This document shows positions 1 through 8,909 of a stretch of 49,291 nt of DNA, one piece after another. The position numbers were made by a program, and so were the translations under genes. Every line of letters begins with the position of its first letter. Position 1 is the stretch's first letter. The notes beneath the pieces were generated by a model. That model was not told the DNA's origin, searched no databases, and worked only from the letters and a program-made list of their open reading frames with translations. Origin of the DNA: Melioribacteraceae bacterium (lineage in GTDB: Bacteria; Bacteroidota; Ignavibacteria; Ignavibacteriales; Melioribacteraceae); the NCBI GenBank assembly GCA_015493615.1, contig WGCV01000051.1, positions 1 through 49,291 of the forward strand. The letters run 5' to 3'.

Positions 1-86
1 CAGCGGTTTTCCGGGTCTAACTCTCCCTCAAACGGATGTTCAAACTCAAATAATTCTATTTGATTGGGGTCTTTTCTTCTTAACAT
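1..86 (-). CDS. IS transposase, N-terminal fragment (cut by window edge)
   Basis: The minus-strand frame opens with ATG at 84-86 and reads MLRRKDPNQIELFEFEHPF followed by EGELDPENR, then leaves the window. This short acidic N-terminus, with the phrase L(D)PENRW, is typical of IS1182/IS5-superfamily DDE transposases. Only about 28 residues are visible, so no catalytic residues can be checked. It is the first gene of the IS whose end is near 213, and the 115-bp gap between that end and the ATG fits an IS leader. Whether it is intact cannot be seen. Confidence 0.6.
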   Translation of the reverse strand, partial: MLRRKDPNQIELFEFEHPFEGELDPENR

Positions 87-213
87 TTGCCTTGTTTATT
101 TTGTTAAAGTGCACATATTTTTACCCCAATTTATTAATTTATTTGCACTTTTTCAGGTTTATTTTCTCTCTTCCCCTTTATTTATAGGGCTTCTGCGTTT
201 TTCAGCAAGCCCT
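1..213 (-). mobile_element. Insertion sequence, partial (IS5/IS1182-like end)
   Basis: One end of an insertion sequence that continues beyond the left edge of the window. It holds the first codons of a transposase at 1-86 and ends near 213 with a terminal sequence that reads AGGGCTTGCTGAAAAACG on the minus strand. An 8-bp inverted repeat (AAAGTGCA at 106-113, TGCACTTT at 144-151) lies in the IS leader. The Crp/Fnr-like reading frame at 369 runs directly into this end and stops inside it, which places the insertion boundary. The other end and the target duplication are outside the window, so the IS family is an inference from the N-terminus and the terminal sequence. Confidence 0.6.
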
Positions 214-369
214 AATTATTCCTTTTGTAACAAGGGGAAGAGCTGCAACATACTCTCCCTCTTTAAGGATAAATGTGTCGGGAGGAAGAGTTTTTGTCGA
301 ACATGTATCGAGAATTTCTTCCGCGAGTTCATTTTCCAGAAATTTTAGGTGCTTAATAAGTTCTTTCAT
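202..369 (-). pseudogene. Crp/Fnr-family regulator, N-terminal remnant cut by IS
   Basis: Minus-strand frame from ATG at 369 encodes 55 residues. After an N-terminal helix (MKELIKHLKFLENELAEE) it has LPPDTFILKEGEYV and ALPLVTKGII, which match the first beta strands of a cyclic-nucleotide-binding (Crp/Fnr effector) domain with its Gly-Glu turn. The frame then enters the IS end near 213 and stops at TGA (202-204), so only about a quarter of a normal 220-residue regulator remains. The missing roll and the HTH domain would lie beyond the IS, outside the window. What the regulator sensed is unknown. Confidence 0.65.
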
Positions 370-458
370 AAACGTGCTCTGTTGTTATCCCTAATATAAG
401 GAATAACTCTTAATAATACGACCGGAAGAGCCGTTGCAAGTTGGGATTGCGGAAAAAC

Positions 459-1913
459 CTATTTCAGCAGAATCAACTTTTTTGTAATCATGGTTCTGCC
501 GCTTTGTAATCTGTAGAAATAAATTCCGTTCGATAAACTTCCAGCGTTGAAAACTATTTGATGTTCGCCGGGAGATTTAACTTCGTTTACCAGAGTTGCA
601 ACTTTGCGCCCGAGAATATCGTAAACCGTAATATTTATGGTTTGTTGCTGCGCTCCGCCATAATTTTTAACGTCAGGCACCGAGTATTTTATTACAGTCG
701 TAGGATTTCCGCCCGAACCTTTGTAAAGGGGATTCGGGTAATTCTGGTAGAGCTTGAATCCGCTGACCGCTGTTGCGCCGTCTTCAATTCCGCCGATATT
801 GTATAATCGTTTAATCCCGAATAGATTTTTATAACCGTTAACGGAATCCGCCCAAACAGAATAGACTATGTAGCTATCATAACTAAAACCAACGAGACCG
901 ATATTTTGTCCCGGATTCGATATGTTAACCGGAAAGGAAGTGTCCTGTCCGGTCTCGGATGAAACGACAATATAATGTTCGGCTTGATTTTGTTTTTCCA
1001 AAATATGAGGGAAATAATTTAATTCGCTGTATTTTGTAATGATAGCGAAAAAGAGTGAGTGAACATCAAACATTGAATAGACTGAATCGGAAAAAGCGAC
1101 CTCGGGGACTGCATAGGTATCAAAAAAATTATATGAATAGACGGAAGTCTTATTATTATTTTCCAAGTTAAATGCAACAACATCGGGTAATTCAAGCATA
1201 GGGTGGCTTGGAGTTCCGGTAACATCTATGGTCATTATTGGATTCCATACGCCATTTGTTTTTTTTCTGTAAACTAATTTTTTACAACCTGCGCTGTCTC
1301 TGATTGCCGTCGCAATATATCCCGAATAATAAATTGCGGCGGTTGCTTCCGCTTCGCTGTAAGTTATTCCGTTGCTATCAGTAAAAATTGTATCTTCAGA
1401 AGCGGTCTGGCTCAAGATGTCTTTTATGATTATCTTTCCCCCTCTTTTAAATATTGCCAACAATGAGTTTGAACTAAACTGATTTCTGACAAATTTTACG
1501 TCATCTTCATTTTCAGGCGTATTTGTTATAAAACGGACAGAGTCCCAATCTTCACCGTAGTTCTTTTTCCGGTAAGCAATATCAAAATTTCCGCTCTTGT
1601 TACTTTCCCACATTACAAAGCAATCATTTGAACTTATATATGCTTGCGGATTTTTATTAATATAGCTGTCGCGTGTTAAATAGAAGAGATTATTAAAACT
1701 GTCATCATTTTGAGAATATTCAAGTCCGGCAATGTTGCAGGAATCTCTGTTGTGAATTTCAAAAAAAAGAAAGTTGGAAAAACCAAAATCCGGTGAGTTG
1801 TTGGCGAATGCCGGCGAAGAAACGTCAAAATTAAAATTAGTGATTTGTTTAACCGAATCTTGAGCAAAAAGAGTAAATGTAAAAAGAGATAAAAGAAGAA
1901 TTATTTTTTTCAT
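459..1913 (-). CDS. Exported protein with T9SS C-terminal sorting domain
   Basis: 484 residues. Signal peptide MKKIILLLSLFTFTLFAQ at 1-18. The middle has repeated strand motifs of the TolB/PD40 propeller type, for example VMWESNKSGNFDIAYRKK around residue 100. The last 100 residues are a Por secretion-system sorting domain that starts near residue 383 with FKLYQNYPNP and ends GIYFYRLQSGRTMITKKLILLK-like strands. It is therefore probably exported through the outer membrane and anchored or released by the type IX system. The start is supported by GGAG eight bases upstream of ATG 1913. No enzymatic motif is recognised, so its substrate or partner is unknown. It faces away from glgA. Confidence 0.75.
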   Translation of the reverse strand: MKKIILLLSLFTFTLFAQDSVKQITNFNFDVSSPAFANNSPDFGFSNFLFFEIHNRDSCNIAGLEYSQNDDSFNNLFYLTRDSYINKNPQAYISSNDCFVMWESNKSGNFDIAYRKKNYGEDWDSVRFITNTPENEDDVKFVRNQFSSNSLLAIFKRGGKIIIKDILSQTASEDTIFTDSNGITYSEAEATAAIYYSGYIATAIRDSAGCKKLVYRKKTNGVWNPIMTIDVTGTPSHPMLELPDVVAFNLENNNKTSVYSYNFFDTYAVPEVAFSDSVYSMFDVHSLFFAIITKYSELNYFPHILEKQNQAEHYIVVSSETGQDTSFPVNISNPGQNIGLVGFSYDSYIVYSVWADSVNGYKNLFGIKRLYNIGGIEDGATAVSGFKLYQNYPNPLYKGSGGNPTTVIKYSVPDVKNYGGAQQQTINITVYDILGRKVATLVNEVKSPGEHQIVFNAGSLSNGIYFYRLQSGRTMITKKLILLK

Positions 1914-2035
1914 AGCTTAGCTCCCCATATTTTTTACCCAAGTTTAAAAAAAAGTAGGAGAAAATCAAATCAATTCATCTTCAAACCTGAATTTAATCGA
2001 AAATTTAATCATATTTGAAAAAAGAAAATTTGAAT

Positions 2036-3505
2036 ATGAAAATTGCATTTATATCGAGCGAAGTTTTTCCGTTCTCAAAAACCGGCGGTCTTGCCGACGT
2101 TGCCGGAGCACTTCCTGCGGCGCTTACCGGGCTGTCTCACAAAGTCAGAATTTTTACTCCGTTGTATATTTCAATTGATAAGGAGAAATTTAATCTCAAA
2201 CCGGATGAAAGCTTATCCGGAGTTGCGGTTGAAATTAACGGCAAGCCGCACAACGTGAATATTTATCGAGGCGTTCTGCCGGAAGAGGATGTTCCCGTTT
2301 ATTTTATTGACTATCCCGAATACTTCTCTTCAAAATCTTATTACGCGGATGATGAATACGAGGATGTTCGGTTTATTCTTTTTCAGAAAGCGGTTTTGGA
2401 ATTACTGCTCATAATGAATTGGAAGCCTGATGTTGTTCACGTAAATGATTGGCAAACTTCATTGATCCCCTATTATCTCAAAGAAAATTACGCCGGCGAG
2501 AAGTTATTCCGGGATGCGGTTTCGCTCCTTACGATTCATAACGTCGGTTACCAGGGGCTTTTTCCGAAACCGGCTTTAATTAACGCCGGAATTGATCCGA
2601 AGCTCTTTTATGTTACGGGACCGGCGGAGTTTTACGGCAAAGTCTCATTCTTAAAACTCGGCATTGTTTATTCCGATTTGATTAACACAGTAAGCAAAAC
2701 GTACGCAAAGGAATTATTAACCGATGAATTTTCGGGCGGCTTAAAGGATGTTTTTATCTCGCGCAAAAAAGATTTATTCGGTATCGTTAACGGAGTCGAT
2801 TACTCGGTTTGGAATCCCGAAACGGATGAATTGATACCGCAAAATTATTCGCTGGAAACGATTTCGCTGAAGGAGAAAAATAAAATCTCGCTCGCGTCTG
2901 AGTTTAATCTCGATTATCATCGCGATGTCCCGATATTCGGAATAGTTTCCCGCCTTGTATCGCAGAAGGGCTTTGATTTATTCTATGATTTGTTTGACGA
3001 GTTGATTGGGATGAACGCTCAATTAATTGTTCTTGGAAGCGGCGATGAAAAGTATGAAACGTTTTTTAAGAAAGCGGAATATTTTTCATCGGGAAATATT
3101 AAAACCCATATCGGGTATAACAACGATTTGGCTCATTTGATTGAAGCCGGAGCGGATATTTTTCTTATGCCTTCCCTTTACGAGCCGTGCGGATTAAACC
3201 AAATTTATTCGCTTAAGTACGGAACCGTTCCCGTTGTTCGTAAAACCGGCGGACTTGCCGACACGGTGGATGATTGGGACGAATCGGTAAAGAAAGGAAA
3301 AAGGGATGGCTCAGGATTCAGTTTTACGGAATTTAAAAGCGAAGAACTATGGAAGACGATTAAGCGCGCTTTGAAATATTTTAACGATAAACCTACATGG
3401 CGGCAAATTCAGATTAACGGAATGCGAAAAGATTTTTCATGGGAAAAATCGGCAAAAAAATATGACGAGCTATATAAGCTGGGTTTGGGAAGAAAAAGGG
3501 TTTAA
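2036..3505 (+). CDS. glgA: Glycogen synthase (ADP-glucose), GT5 family
   Basis: 489 residues from ATG 2036, the usual length for bacterial GlgA. It transfers glucose from ADP-glucose to the non-reducing end of alpha-1,4-glucan. The N-terminus reads MKIAFISSEVFPFSKTGGLA, with the ADP-glucose-binding KTGGL at 15-19. The C-terminal GT-B half carries VSRLVSQKGFDL and the nucleotide-sugar region PSLYEPCGLNQIYSLKYG with the conserved Glu, followed by a second KTGGLADTV motif. A longer frame from TTG 2015 adds seven residues before this start; ATG 2036 is preferred because the family begins at MKIAF. It is a single gene with no other glycogen genes in the window. Confidence 0.93.
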   Translation: MKIAFISSEVFPFSKTGGLADVAGALPAALTGLSHKVRIFTPLYISIDKEKFNLKPDESLSGVAVEINGKPHNVNIYRGVLPEEDVPVYFIDYPEYFSSKSYYADDEYEDVRFILFQKAVLELLLIMNWKPDVVHVNDWQTSLIPYYLKENYAGEKLFRDAVSLLTIHNVGYQGLFPKPALINAGIDPKLFYVTGPAEFYGKVSFLKLGIVYSDLINTVSKTYAKELLTDEFSGGLKDVFISRKKDLFGIVNGVDYSVWNPETDELIPQNYSLETISLKEKNKISLASEFNLDYHRDVPIFGIVSRLVSQKGFDLFYDLFDELIGMNAQLIVLGSGDEKYETFFKKAEYFSSGNIKTHIGYNNDLAHLIEAGADIFLMPSLYEPCGLNQIYSLKYGTVPVVRKTGGLADTVDDWDESVKKGKRDGSGFSFTEFKSEELWKTIKRALKYFNDKPTWRQIQINGMRKDFSWEKSAKKYDELYKLGLGRKRV

Positions 3506-4056
3506 AATTAAACCCGAAATTGTCATTAATATTTCCCCAAATCGGAAATTTCAGATAACAGACAGTTTATTGTAGCACAGTTTGCTTAGCGGAGCGGGCA
3601 AACTGTGGTTTTTTGTTTTAAATGGAAATAACGACTGGTTAATGTATTTTCACAGTCCGCCTTGGCGAACTTTTTTTGCAAAGGTCTCTAAAAATAAACC
3701 CAAAATTGTCATTAGAATTTTTTCTAATCGAAATTTTTAAGAAAAACACTATTCTTTGTAACGTAGATTGCTTGCAATCTGCGAAAAAACAGCATAATGC
3801 TAAATTGCAGCCACAGATTGACCGTTCGCAAGCTCACTAATCAATCTGCGCTACAAATAGAACGAGTAAGATTTTCTTACTTGGTTTTTTGCCCAAAATT
3901 AACATTTACAACACAGGTCAACATTCCGGTCAGTTCACTTTCCCCTAATGGCTATTATTAGAAATTTATCCAATATTGAAAATTTTGAGTTAAAAATTTT
4001 CGCGCTCCGTTGCGGGGATACAAAATTACTCTTATCCCTATTTTTTCAAGTGAGTA
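3506..4056. repeat. Gene-free gap with dispersed repeats
   Basis: No gene is apparent. It contains a decayed right end of the MITE family described elsewhere (about 3655-3690, with TTTGCAAAGGTCTCTA). A second repeat at 3758-3816 reappears in inverted orientation at 21903-21963 and shares GCAGATTGCAAGCAATCTACG on one strand. Other short palindromes around 3565-3605 (CACAGTTTGC and its partner GCAAACTGTG) could fold into a hairpin downstream of glgA, but there is no clean T-run after it, so a terminator is not claimed. Confidence 0.6.
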
Positions 4057-5760
4057 CTACTGCCGTCGGTTATTACGCAAAGTGATTTCATGATTCGTTT
4101 TCAAGTTAATTAATTTCACAGATGAGAAATTAACGCCTCCGGGCAGGTCAATGTAATTTATTCCGGCATGAAGATTAACTGAGAGATAATTAGTTCCCTT
4201 TTTATTTGAGACTTCAATTTTGAATGGGAATTCATTTTCGGCAAAGTAACAAAGCGTAAGTCGGTTTTCACCTTTTATTAATAATGGTCTCAACGGAATT
4301 AAGTCCGGTTCTTTGATTAAATTATTTAAGCGCGATAGAACGATTTCGGGCTTTTTGCTCGATGGCTTGCTCTCGTTCCATAATTTGCTTACGGAACAAA
4401 GTTCATATTTGTATTTAATTTTGGAAGGTCTCTTAATTGTATAAACCACAAAATTGGATTTCCCCGAAAATAAAGAAACAAGCTGTTTGCTTTCAAAACC
4501 GGCTTCTTCATCTATTGAATAGAGAGAGTAGTACTTAATATTTTCGGATAGGGATTTTTTCCAAGAGAGTGAAATTCTGTTATCCGATGAACCGGCGGTT
4601 GCCGTAAAGCCGGTGGGGGGCAGCGGCACATTAGGATCTAGCCAGGGCATTTGCGCGGGAAAAACAAATGAGTCGAACTCTGGGAATGAACGATTGCGGA
4701 TAAATCCGTAACGGAAAAAAGCGAGTCCGTTTGCTTTAATTTCGCGGGATAGAGTAATGATTTTATCCAGCTCTTTGTAAACCTGTTTCTTATAGGGCGC
4801 TGTCCCGAGAACAATATTTCTTCCGTATGAGTGTTTAACCCAATCGACAGCAAGCGCGTCAAATCTCGGGTTGTGATTTATATCCCAATAAATCTGCGGA
4901 GTCAGATAATCCACCCAGCCGTTTTTTAACCAAAGTCGGGAGTCCTGATAAACAGTATAAAAAGCTTCGCTTCCTTCCGCATCCGGTAGGTTTTTATAAA
5001 TCCCGAAAGGCGTTGCTCCGATTTTAAGAAAATGATTAACAGCGCGAAGCGAATCATGAAGCGAGTGAACAAACTTGTCGATATTTTCTCTTCGCCAATC
5101 GTCCAAGTCAAGCGTATCGCCGAAAGCAATATATTCGGGCATGTCAGAAATGTTATGCCCGGGATATCTAATGAAATCAAGCTGAATGCCATCAACCGGA
5201 TAGCGCTCCGCCAATTCAACCAGTGCGGAAACCATAAAGAAGCGCGCGCGGGGATTCCCGAAATTCAGCCAGAGCGATGTTTCGCCGTTTTGCTTAATTT
5301 TCTCAATCCACTCGGGGTGTGTATTAACGACGTGTTTGGGATTGTCAAGAAATTCCGTTTCGTCGCCTGAAAAAACTCGCGCCGTGTTGACCCAAGCATG
5401 AATTTCCAATCCGTATTTATGAGCAAGTAAAATCGCATATTTCAGCGGATCGAAGAACAAGGTGTCGCTTCCGGGCACAGTAAAATAAGGGACTTCGGGA
5501 AGAATTGAAGATTTGTAAAGAGCGGATCCCTTAATTAACGATTGAAAATAAACCGTGTTAAAGTTTTTGCTTCGTATATTGAAGAAAATTTCATCAAGAG
5601 AACTTTTAAGCTCTTCAACGTTTGCATTGCGCGGAGGCCAATCGAGATGAAAATTTGTTACTATCCAAACGGCTCTTGTTTCACGCCGGGGTTGTCCCGA
5701 TATCAGAGAAAGCGCCGCGAAAAAAATCGGCAGAATATATTTTAAGCGGGGGAATTTCAT
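4057..5760 (-). CDS. GHL10 / DUF187-type glycosyl hydrolase-like exported protein
   Basis: 567 residues with an N-terminal signal peptide (MKFPRLKYILPIFFAALSLI). Residues about 25-370 match the GHL10 (COG1649, YngK/DigH-like) TIM barrel: RRETRAVWIVTNFHLDWPP, HAWVNTARVF, GIQLDFIRYPG and WVDYLTPQIYWD. These proteins act on glycans, in DigH on denuded peptidoglycan; the substrate here is not known. A fibronectin-III-like domain follows at about 385-470 (LPPTGFTATAGSSDNRISLSW). Its ATG shares one base with the aroB stop (TGATG), so it is translationally coupled as the last gene of the aro operon. A cell-envelope enzyme behind shikimate genes is probably only positional association. Confidence 0.82.
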   Translation of the reverse strand: MKFPRLKYILPIFFAALSLISGQPRRETRAVWIVTNFHLDWPPRNANVEELKSSLDEIFFNIRSKNFNTVYFQSLIKGSALYKSSILPEVPYFTVPGSDTLFFDPLKYAILLAHKYGLEIHAWVNTARVFSGDETEFLDNPKHVVNTHPEWIEKIKQNGETSLWLNFGNPRARFFMVSALVELAERYPVDGIQLDFIRYPGHNISDMPEYIAFGDTLDLDDWRRENIDKFVHSLHDSLRAVNHFLKIGATPFGIYKNLPDAEGSEAFYTVYQDSRLWLKNGWVDYLTPQIYWDINHNPRFDALAVDWVKHSYGRNIVLGTAPYKKQVYKELDKIITLSREIKANGLAFFRYGFIRNRSFPEFDSFVFPAQMPWLDPNVPLPPTGFTATAGSSDNRISLSWKKSLSENIKYYSLYSIDEEAGFESKQLVSLFSGKSNFVVYTIKRPSKIKYKYELCSVSKLWNESKPSSKKPEIVLSRLNNLIKEPDLIPLRPLLIKGENRLTLCYFAENEFPFKIEVSNKKGTNYLSVNLHAGINYIDLPGGVNFSSVKLINLKTNHEITLRNNRRQ

Positions 5761-6854
5761 CAGCGCGAGAAAAGCTCCGAAGTTTCTTTAATCGAGTTAA
5801 CGATATCTTTCCGCCCGGCTTCAACGCCTATCGCGTATTCCCCGAAATCAATCGGAAGCACAAACTTAACTTTTCCGTCGCGGTTCTTCTTGTCGTGAAG
5901 CATAACTTTGTAACAAGATGAAGCGTTTATCCCTTTCAGATTAATTGCAAGCTGCGGAATCGCGGCGAGCAGTCTGAAATATTTTTCTTTCAAGCCGGTT
6001 GCGGAAAGCCCCATTTTTTCCGAGAGCAAAATTGCGCTTACAATTCCCGCGATAACAGCTTCGCCGTGACGAAGAGTATAATTCTTTTCAATTTCATACG
6101 CGTGAGCAAAAGTGTGTCCGAGATTTAAAATTTGTCTTAATCCCGTTTCCATCTCGTCCTGTTCAACCACGCTGATTTTAATTTTGACCGAATCGAGAAT
6201 TATTTTATTAAGCGCTTTTTTATCGCAGCTGAAAAACTTATCGATGTTTTTTGAAATGAAATTGAAGAATTTTTCATTCGTTAAAAAAGCGTATTTTATT
6301 ACTTCGCCGAGTCCCGAAACAAGTTCCCGTTTATCCAGCGTTTTAATGAATCGCGAATCAATTAAGATTGATTCCGGCTGATAGAACGAACCGATAATAT
6401 TTTTTGTGTCGGCAAAGTTAATTCCCGTTTTCCCTCCGATTGAGCTATCGACAGCGGCAAGCAGAGTTGTCGGAATTTGAACTAACTTAACGCCTCTTGA
6501 AAATGTGGCGGCCACGAAACCGGCGGCATCCCCCGTAACTCCCCCTCCGATTGCAACAACAGTTGTATCACGCCCGAAATTCTTCTTCAGCATAGTTGAA
6601 TAAATTTTTTCGATTCCCGCGAATGTTTTGTTTTTTTCTGTGGCGTTAAAGGGAAAAACATAAGAGCGGGGAAATTCGGAAGCTAAGCCGTTTATTAAAT
6701 CGCCGAAAAGTTTGAGCGCATTTTTATCGGCAACGATGAAAACATTATCGTTTATCAGTTTTTTTATTCTAGGTAAAGCAAGCAAATCGGCGGCGCCTTC
6801 TCCGGCGAAGACATCAATTTTTTTATCGGGCAAATTGAGATTAAGTTTTTTCAT
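5760..6854 (-). CDS. aroB: 3-dehydroquinate synthase
   Basis: 364 residues, normal family length. Converts DAHP to 3-dehydroquinate in the shikimate pathway, using NAD and a divalent metal. Visible motifs are the NAD-binding VVAIGGGVTGDAAGFVAATF with RGVKLVQIPTTLLA, the IGGKTGIN loop, and the metal ligands in ILNLGHTFAHAYE and LRHGEAV. The start ATG 6854 is preceded by CGGAG seven bases upstream and lies inside the end of aroK (14-base overlap), so the two are coupled. The order aroK-aroB is common in bacteria. Confidence 0.96.
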   Translation of the reverse strand: MKKLNLNLPDKKIDVFAGEGAADLLALPRIKKLINDNVFIVADKNALKLFGDLINGLASEFPRSYVFPFNATEKNKTFAGIEKIYSTMLKKNFGRDTTVVAIGGGVTGDAAGFVAATFSRGVKLVQIPTTLLAAVDSSIGGKTGINFADTKNIIGSFYQPESILIDSRFIKTLDKRELVSGLGEVIKYAFLTNEKFFNFISKNIDKFFSCDKKALNKIILDSVKIKISVVEQDEMETGLRQILNLGHTFAHAYEIEKNYTLRHGEAVIAGIVSAILLSEKMGLSATGLKEKYFRLLAAIPQLAINLKGINASSCYKVMLHDKKNRDGKVKFVLPIDFGEYAIGVEAGRKDIVNSIKETSELFSR

Positions 6855-7407
6855 CTATTACTCCGTGTAGTTTTCGGGCAATAAAATCAACGGTTTTCCC
6901 TATTCTTGTCGCGTCGGACGAAATTTCCAAATCCGCTTTTTTGTAAAATTTTTCTCTCGCCGAAAGAAGCGCGGAAATCTTTTTTGTAAATTCTTCTTCG
7001 GCGATATTTTCGGATAAAACCAAATCTCTGAATAGAGGGCGGTCGATTTTATTTTTTAAGCGCTTGTAAAGATTTTCCGGTTTAACGGTTAAGTAAATTA
7101 CAAATCCATTTTGATTAATAAAATCAATAACAAAATCGTTTGTCGGAGTTCCTCCTCCGAGAGAAATCACAACATACTCTTTTTCGGAAAGCTCCTTTAA
7201 TTTTTCAACTTCGTAATTCCGGAAAAACTCTTCCCCTTTATTTGTAAATATTTCGTGAACCGCCATTTTCTGTTCTTCCTCAATAACTTTGTCCAGGTCA
7301 TAAAAATCCCACCCGAGTACATTGGCTAAGATTTTACCGAGAGTGGTTTTTCCGCTCGTCATAAAGCCGATAAGGTAAATCCGTTTTTGTCCCGATTTAT
7401 TTTTCAT
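6841..7407 (-). CDS. aroK: Shikimate kinase
   Basis: 188 residues from ATG 7407 (a TTG three bases upstream is in frame). Phosphorylates shikimate with ATP. The P-loop reads LIGFMTSGKTTLGK near residue 13, followed by the shikimate-binding DLDKVIEEE, FFRNYEVEKL with the family Arg, and LGGGTPTND. The lid region carries IDRPLF. It overlaps the upstream phosphatase gene by 11-14 bases and aroB by 14, so all three appear to be read from one transcript. Confidence 0.94.
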   Translation of the reverse strand: MKNKSGQKRIYLIGFMTSGKTTLGKILANVLGWDFYDLDKVIEEEQKMAVHEIFTNKGEEFFRNYEVEKLKELSEKEYVVISLGGGTPTNDFVIDFINQNGFVIYLTVKPENLYKRLKNKIDRPLFRDLVLSENIAEEEFTKKISALLSAREKFYKKADLEISSDATRIGKTVDFIARKLHGVIDEKT

Positions 7408-7927
7408 CAAAGAATATTCCCTTGTTCAGAAACGGAATTAAGGCGACGAGAACGCCTGTTACATACAAATCTTTACGTTGAAAAACGCCGTTGGTAAAAA
7501 AGCCGATTGCGCCCCCTTTCCTTTTTGTATCTGTATCGCCGCTCAGTTCGTCAATTACAGTCCCGAGTTCCTTTCCGTTTTTTAATTCTTCGATGATTTT
7601 TTCCGGTAGTTCATACTGCGGTGAAGTTCCCCGACCGAGATTTCCGGAAACATCTAAAATCGTAACGGCGCCGAATCCGAACCAAATACCGCTTAAGAGT
7701 TGGACGCCTCCTTCTATCCCGACAAAATAATCTGCGTTAGGATAATTACGCAGAAGCGCGCGCGCGCGGTTTTCGGCGCCGGTATATGTCTCCTCGCCGA
7801 AAGGCTGATCTGAAACCCCGGATGGAACCGAAATTCCCTCCACGGTGATTTCATCGAAAAACTTCCCGAAAGCTTCCGCCGTCGCTTCTATCTTTACTCT
7901 GTTTTCAGAGCCTACAAGTACTTTTAT
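7397..7927 (-). CDS. DUF84/YjjX-type inosine/xanthosine triphosphatase, apparent AUA start
   Basis: The frame opens in a conventional way only at GTG 7843 (MEGISVPSGV), which would remove the substrate-binding N-terminus. Upstream in the same frame, without a stop, the DNA encodes KVLVGSENRVKIEATAEAF, the hallmark start of non-canonical purine NTP phosphatases of the YjjX/DUF84 family. The codon at the family's Met position is ATA (7925-7927), and AGAGG sits seven bases ahead of it. Read this way the protein has 176 residues, the normal family size. Later motifs are PSGVSDQPFGEETYTGA and FVGIEGGVQ, and GTSPQYELP. It would hydrolyse ITP/XTP to keep damaged purines out of nucleic acids. The start could equally be a mutation or read error. 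Confidence 0.78.
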   Translation of the reverse strand: MKVLVGSENRVKIEATAEAFGKFFDEITVEGISVPSGVSDQPFGEETYTGAENRARALLRNYPNADYFVGIEGGVQLLSGIWFGFGAVTILDVSGNLGRGTSPQYELPEKIIEELKNGKELGTVIDELSGDTDTKRKGGAIGFFTNGVFQRKDLYVTGVLVALIPFLNKGIFFDEK

Positions 7928-7982
7928 ATTTTTACCTCTTAAATTTTAGATTGAAAAAGAAAACCGTGGGAATTAATTCCAA

Positions 7983-8783
7983 TTAACTTCCCTTTAACTC
8001 GTTGAACTTTTGAACAAACTTATTTACACGCGAAACGTCGATTTCATTTGCCCAATATCCATCCCGTTTAAAATAGGAACCGACAATAAATCCGTCGGCA
8101 AAGTTAAAATATTTCTCGATGTTTTCAGTTGTAAGTCCCGACCCGATTAAAACCGGACAGTTCACGTTTTTTTTCACTTCGACTATATCAACAACGCTTG
8201 CCGCTTTGCCGGTTGCCGAGCCGGTAATTATTACGCCGTCCGTGATGAAAAACTCTGCCGCTTTAGCGGTCTCGACAACGGAAGTATCCGCCGTTATTGA
8301 GTGTGAGCTGTGTTTCTTTTTGATGTCGGTGAAAATCTTAATTTTTTCGGCGCCTATTTTTTTGCGGTATCTCATTAACTCGCCTGCGTCCGATTCAAAA
8401 AAACCTTCGTCGGCGACATGACCGAAAACAAAACCTTCCGCCCTGATAAAATCAATCCCGGCGGCGTGGGCGGCGGAGATTGCCGCGATATTCGCGCCCG
8501 CAAGAATTTGCATCCCGACCGGAAGTCGCGTAGTTGATTTTATCTTCTCGGCAATCAGCGCCATCATTGTTGAGATTTCATGTCCGACTTCCCGTTTTAA
8601 GTAAGGAACATCGTGCATGTTTTCAATCATTATGGCGTCCGCTCCCGCGTTGCGGTAAATTTCAGCTTCTTCCAACGCCTTGTCAATAATATCCTGCACC
8701 GAGCCGCCGTATTTCGGAGTTCCGGGAAGCGGAAGAACATGAACCATTGCAATAAGTTTTTTGTCATCAAAAGTAAAATTCAT
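7983..8783 (-). CDS. BtpA/SgcQ family protein
   Basis: 266 residues from ATG 8783, chosen because GAGG lies six bases upstream; a TTG at 8795 gives a frame four residues longer. The sequence matches the BtpA/SgcQ TIM-barrel family: KLIAMVHVLPLPGTPKYGG, AGADAIMIENMHDVPY, FIRAEGFVFGHVADEG, ADTSVVETAKAAEF, GVIITGSATGKAA and VLIGSGLTTENIEKY. BtpA was linked to photosystem I stability in cyanobacteria, and SgcQ is an enzyme-like paralogue in enterobacteria; in a non-phototroph the role is unknown. It is the first gene of the run btpA-like, NTP phosphatase, aroK, aroB, GHL10, with a 55-base gap to the second gene. Confidence 0.85.
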   Translation of the reverse strand: MNFTFDDKKLIAMVHVLPLPGTPKYGGSVQDIIDKALEEAEIYRNAGADAIMIENMHDVPYLKREVGHEISTMMALIAEKIKSTTRLPVGMQILAGANIAAISAAHAAGIDFIRAEGFVFGHVADEGFFESDAGELMRYRKKIGAEKIKIFTDIKKKHSSHSITADTSVVETAKAAEFFITDGVIITGSATGKAASVVDIVEVKKNVNCPVLIGSGLTTENIEKYFNFADGFIVGSYFKRDGYWANEIDVSRVNKFVQKFNELKGS

Positions 8784-8909
8784 TTTGAACCTCAAATTTT
8801 TATAATCATTAACAAAAGATAAAACATTACGGATGAAAAGTCATTTTTCATAAAATACCGTAAATGAAGTATTTGTTATCTTTTCATGAAATGTTAGATT
8901 TGCATAGCT

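Noticed and set aside
64-348. 94-codon plus-strand frame
   Set aside because: It lies antisense to the transposase start and the Crp/Fnr remnant, both of which have recognisable protein sequence; the plus frame has none.
5032-5370. 112-codon plus-strand frame
   Set aside because: Shadow of the GHL10 gene, which has clear family motifs on the other strand.
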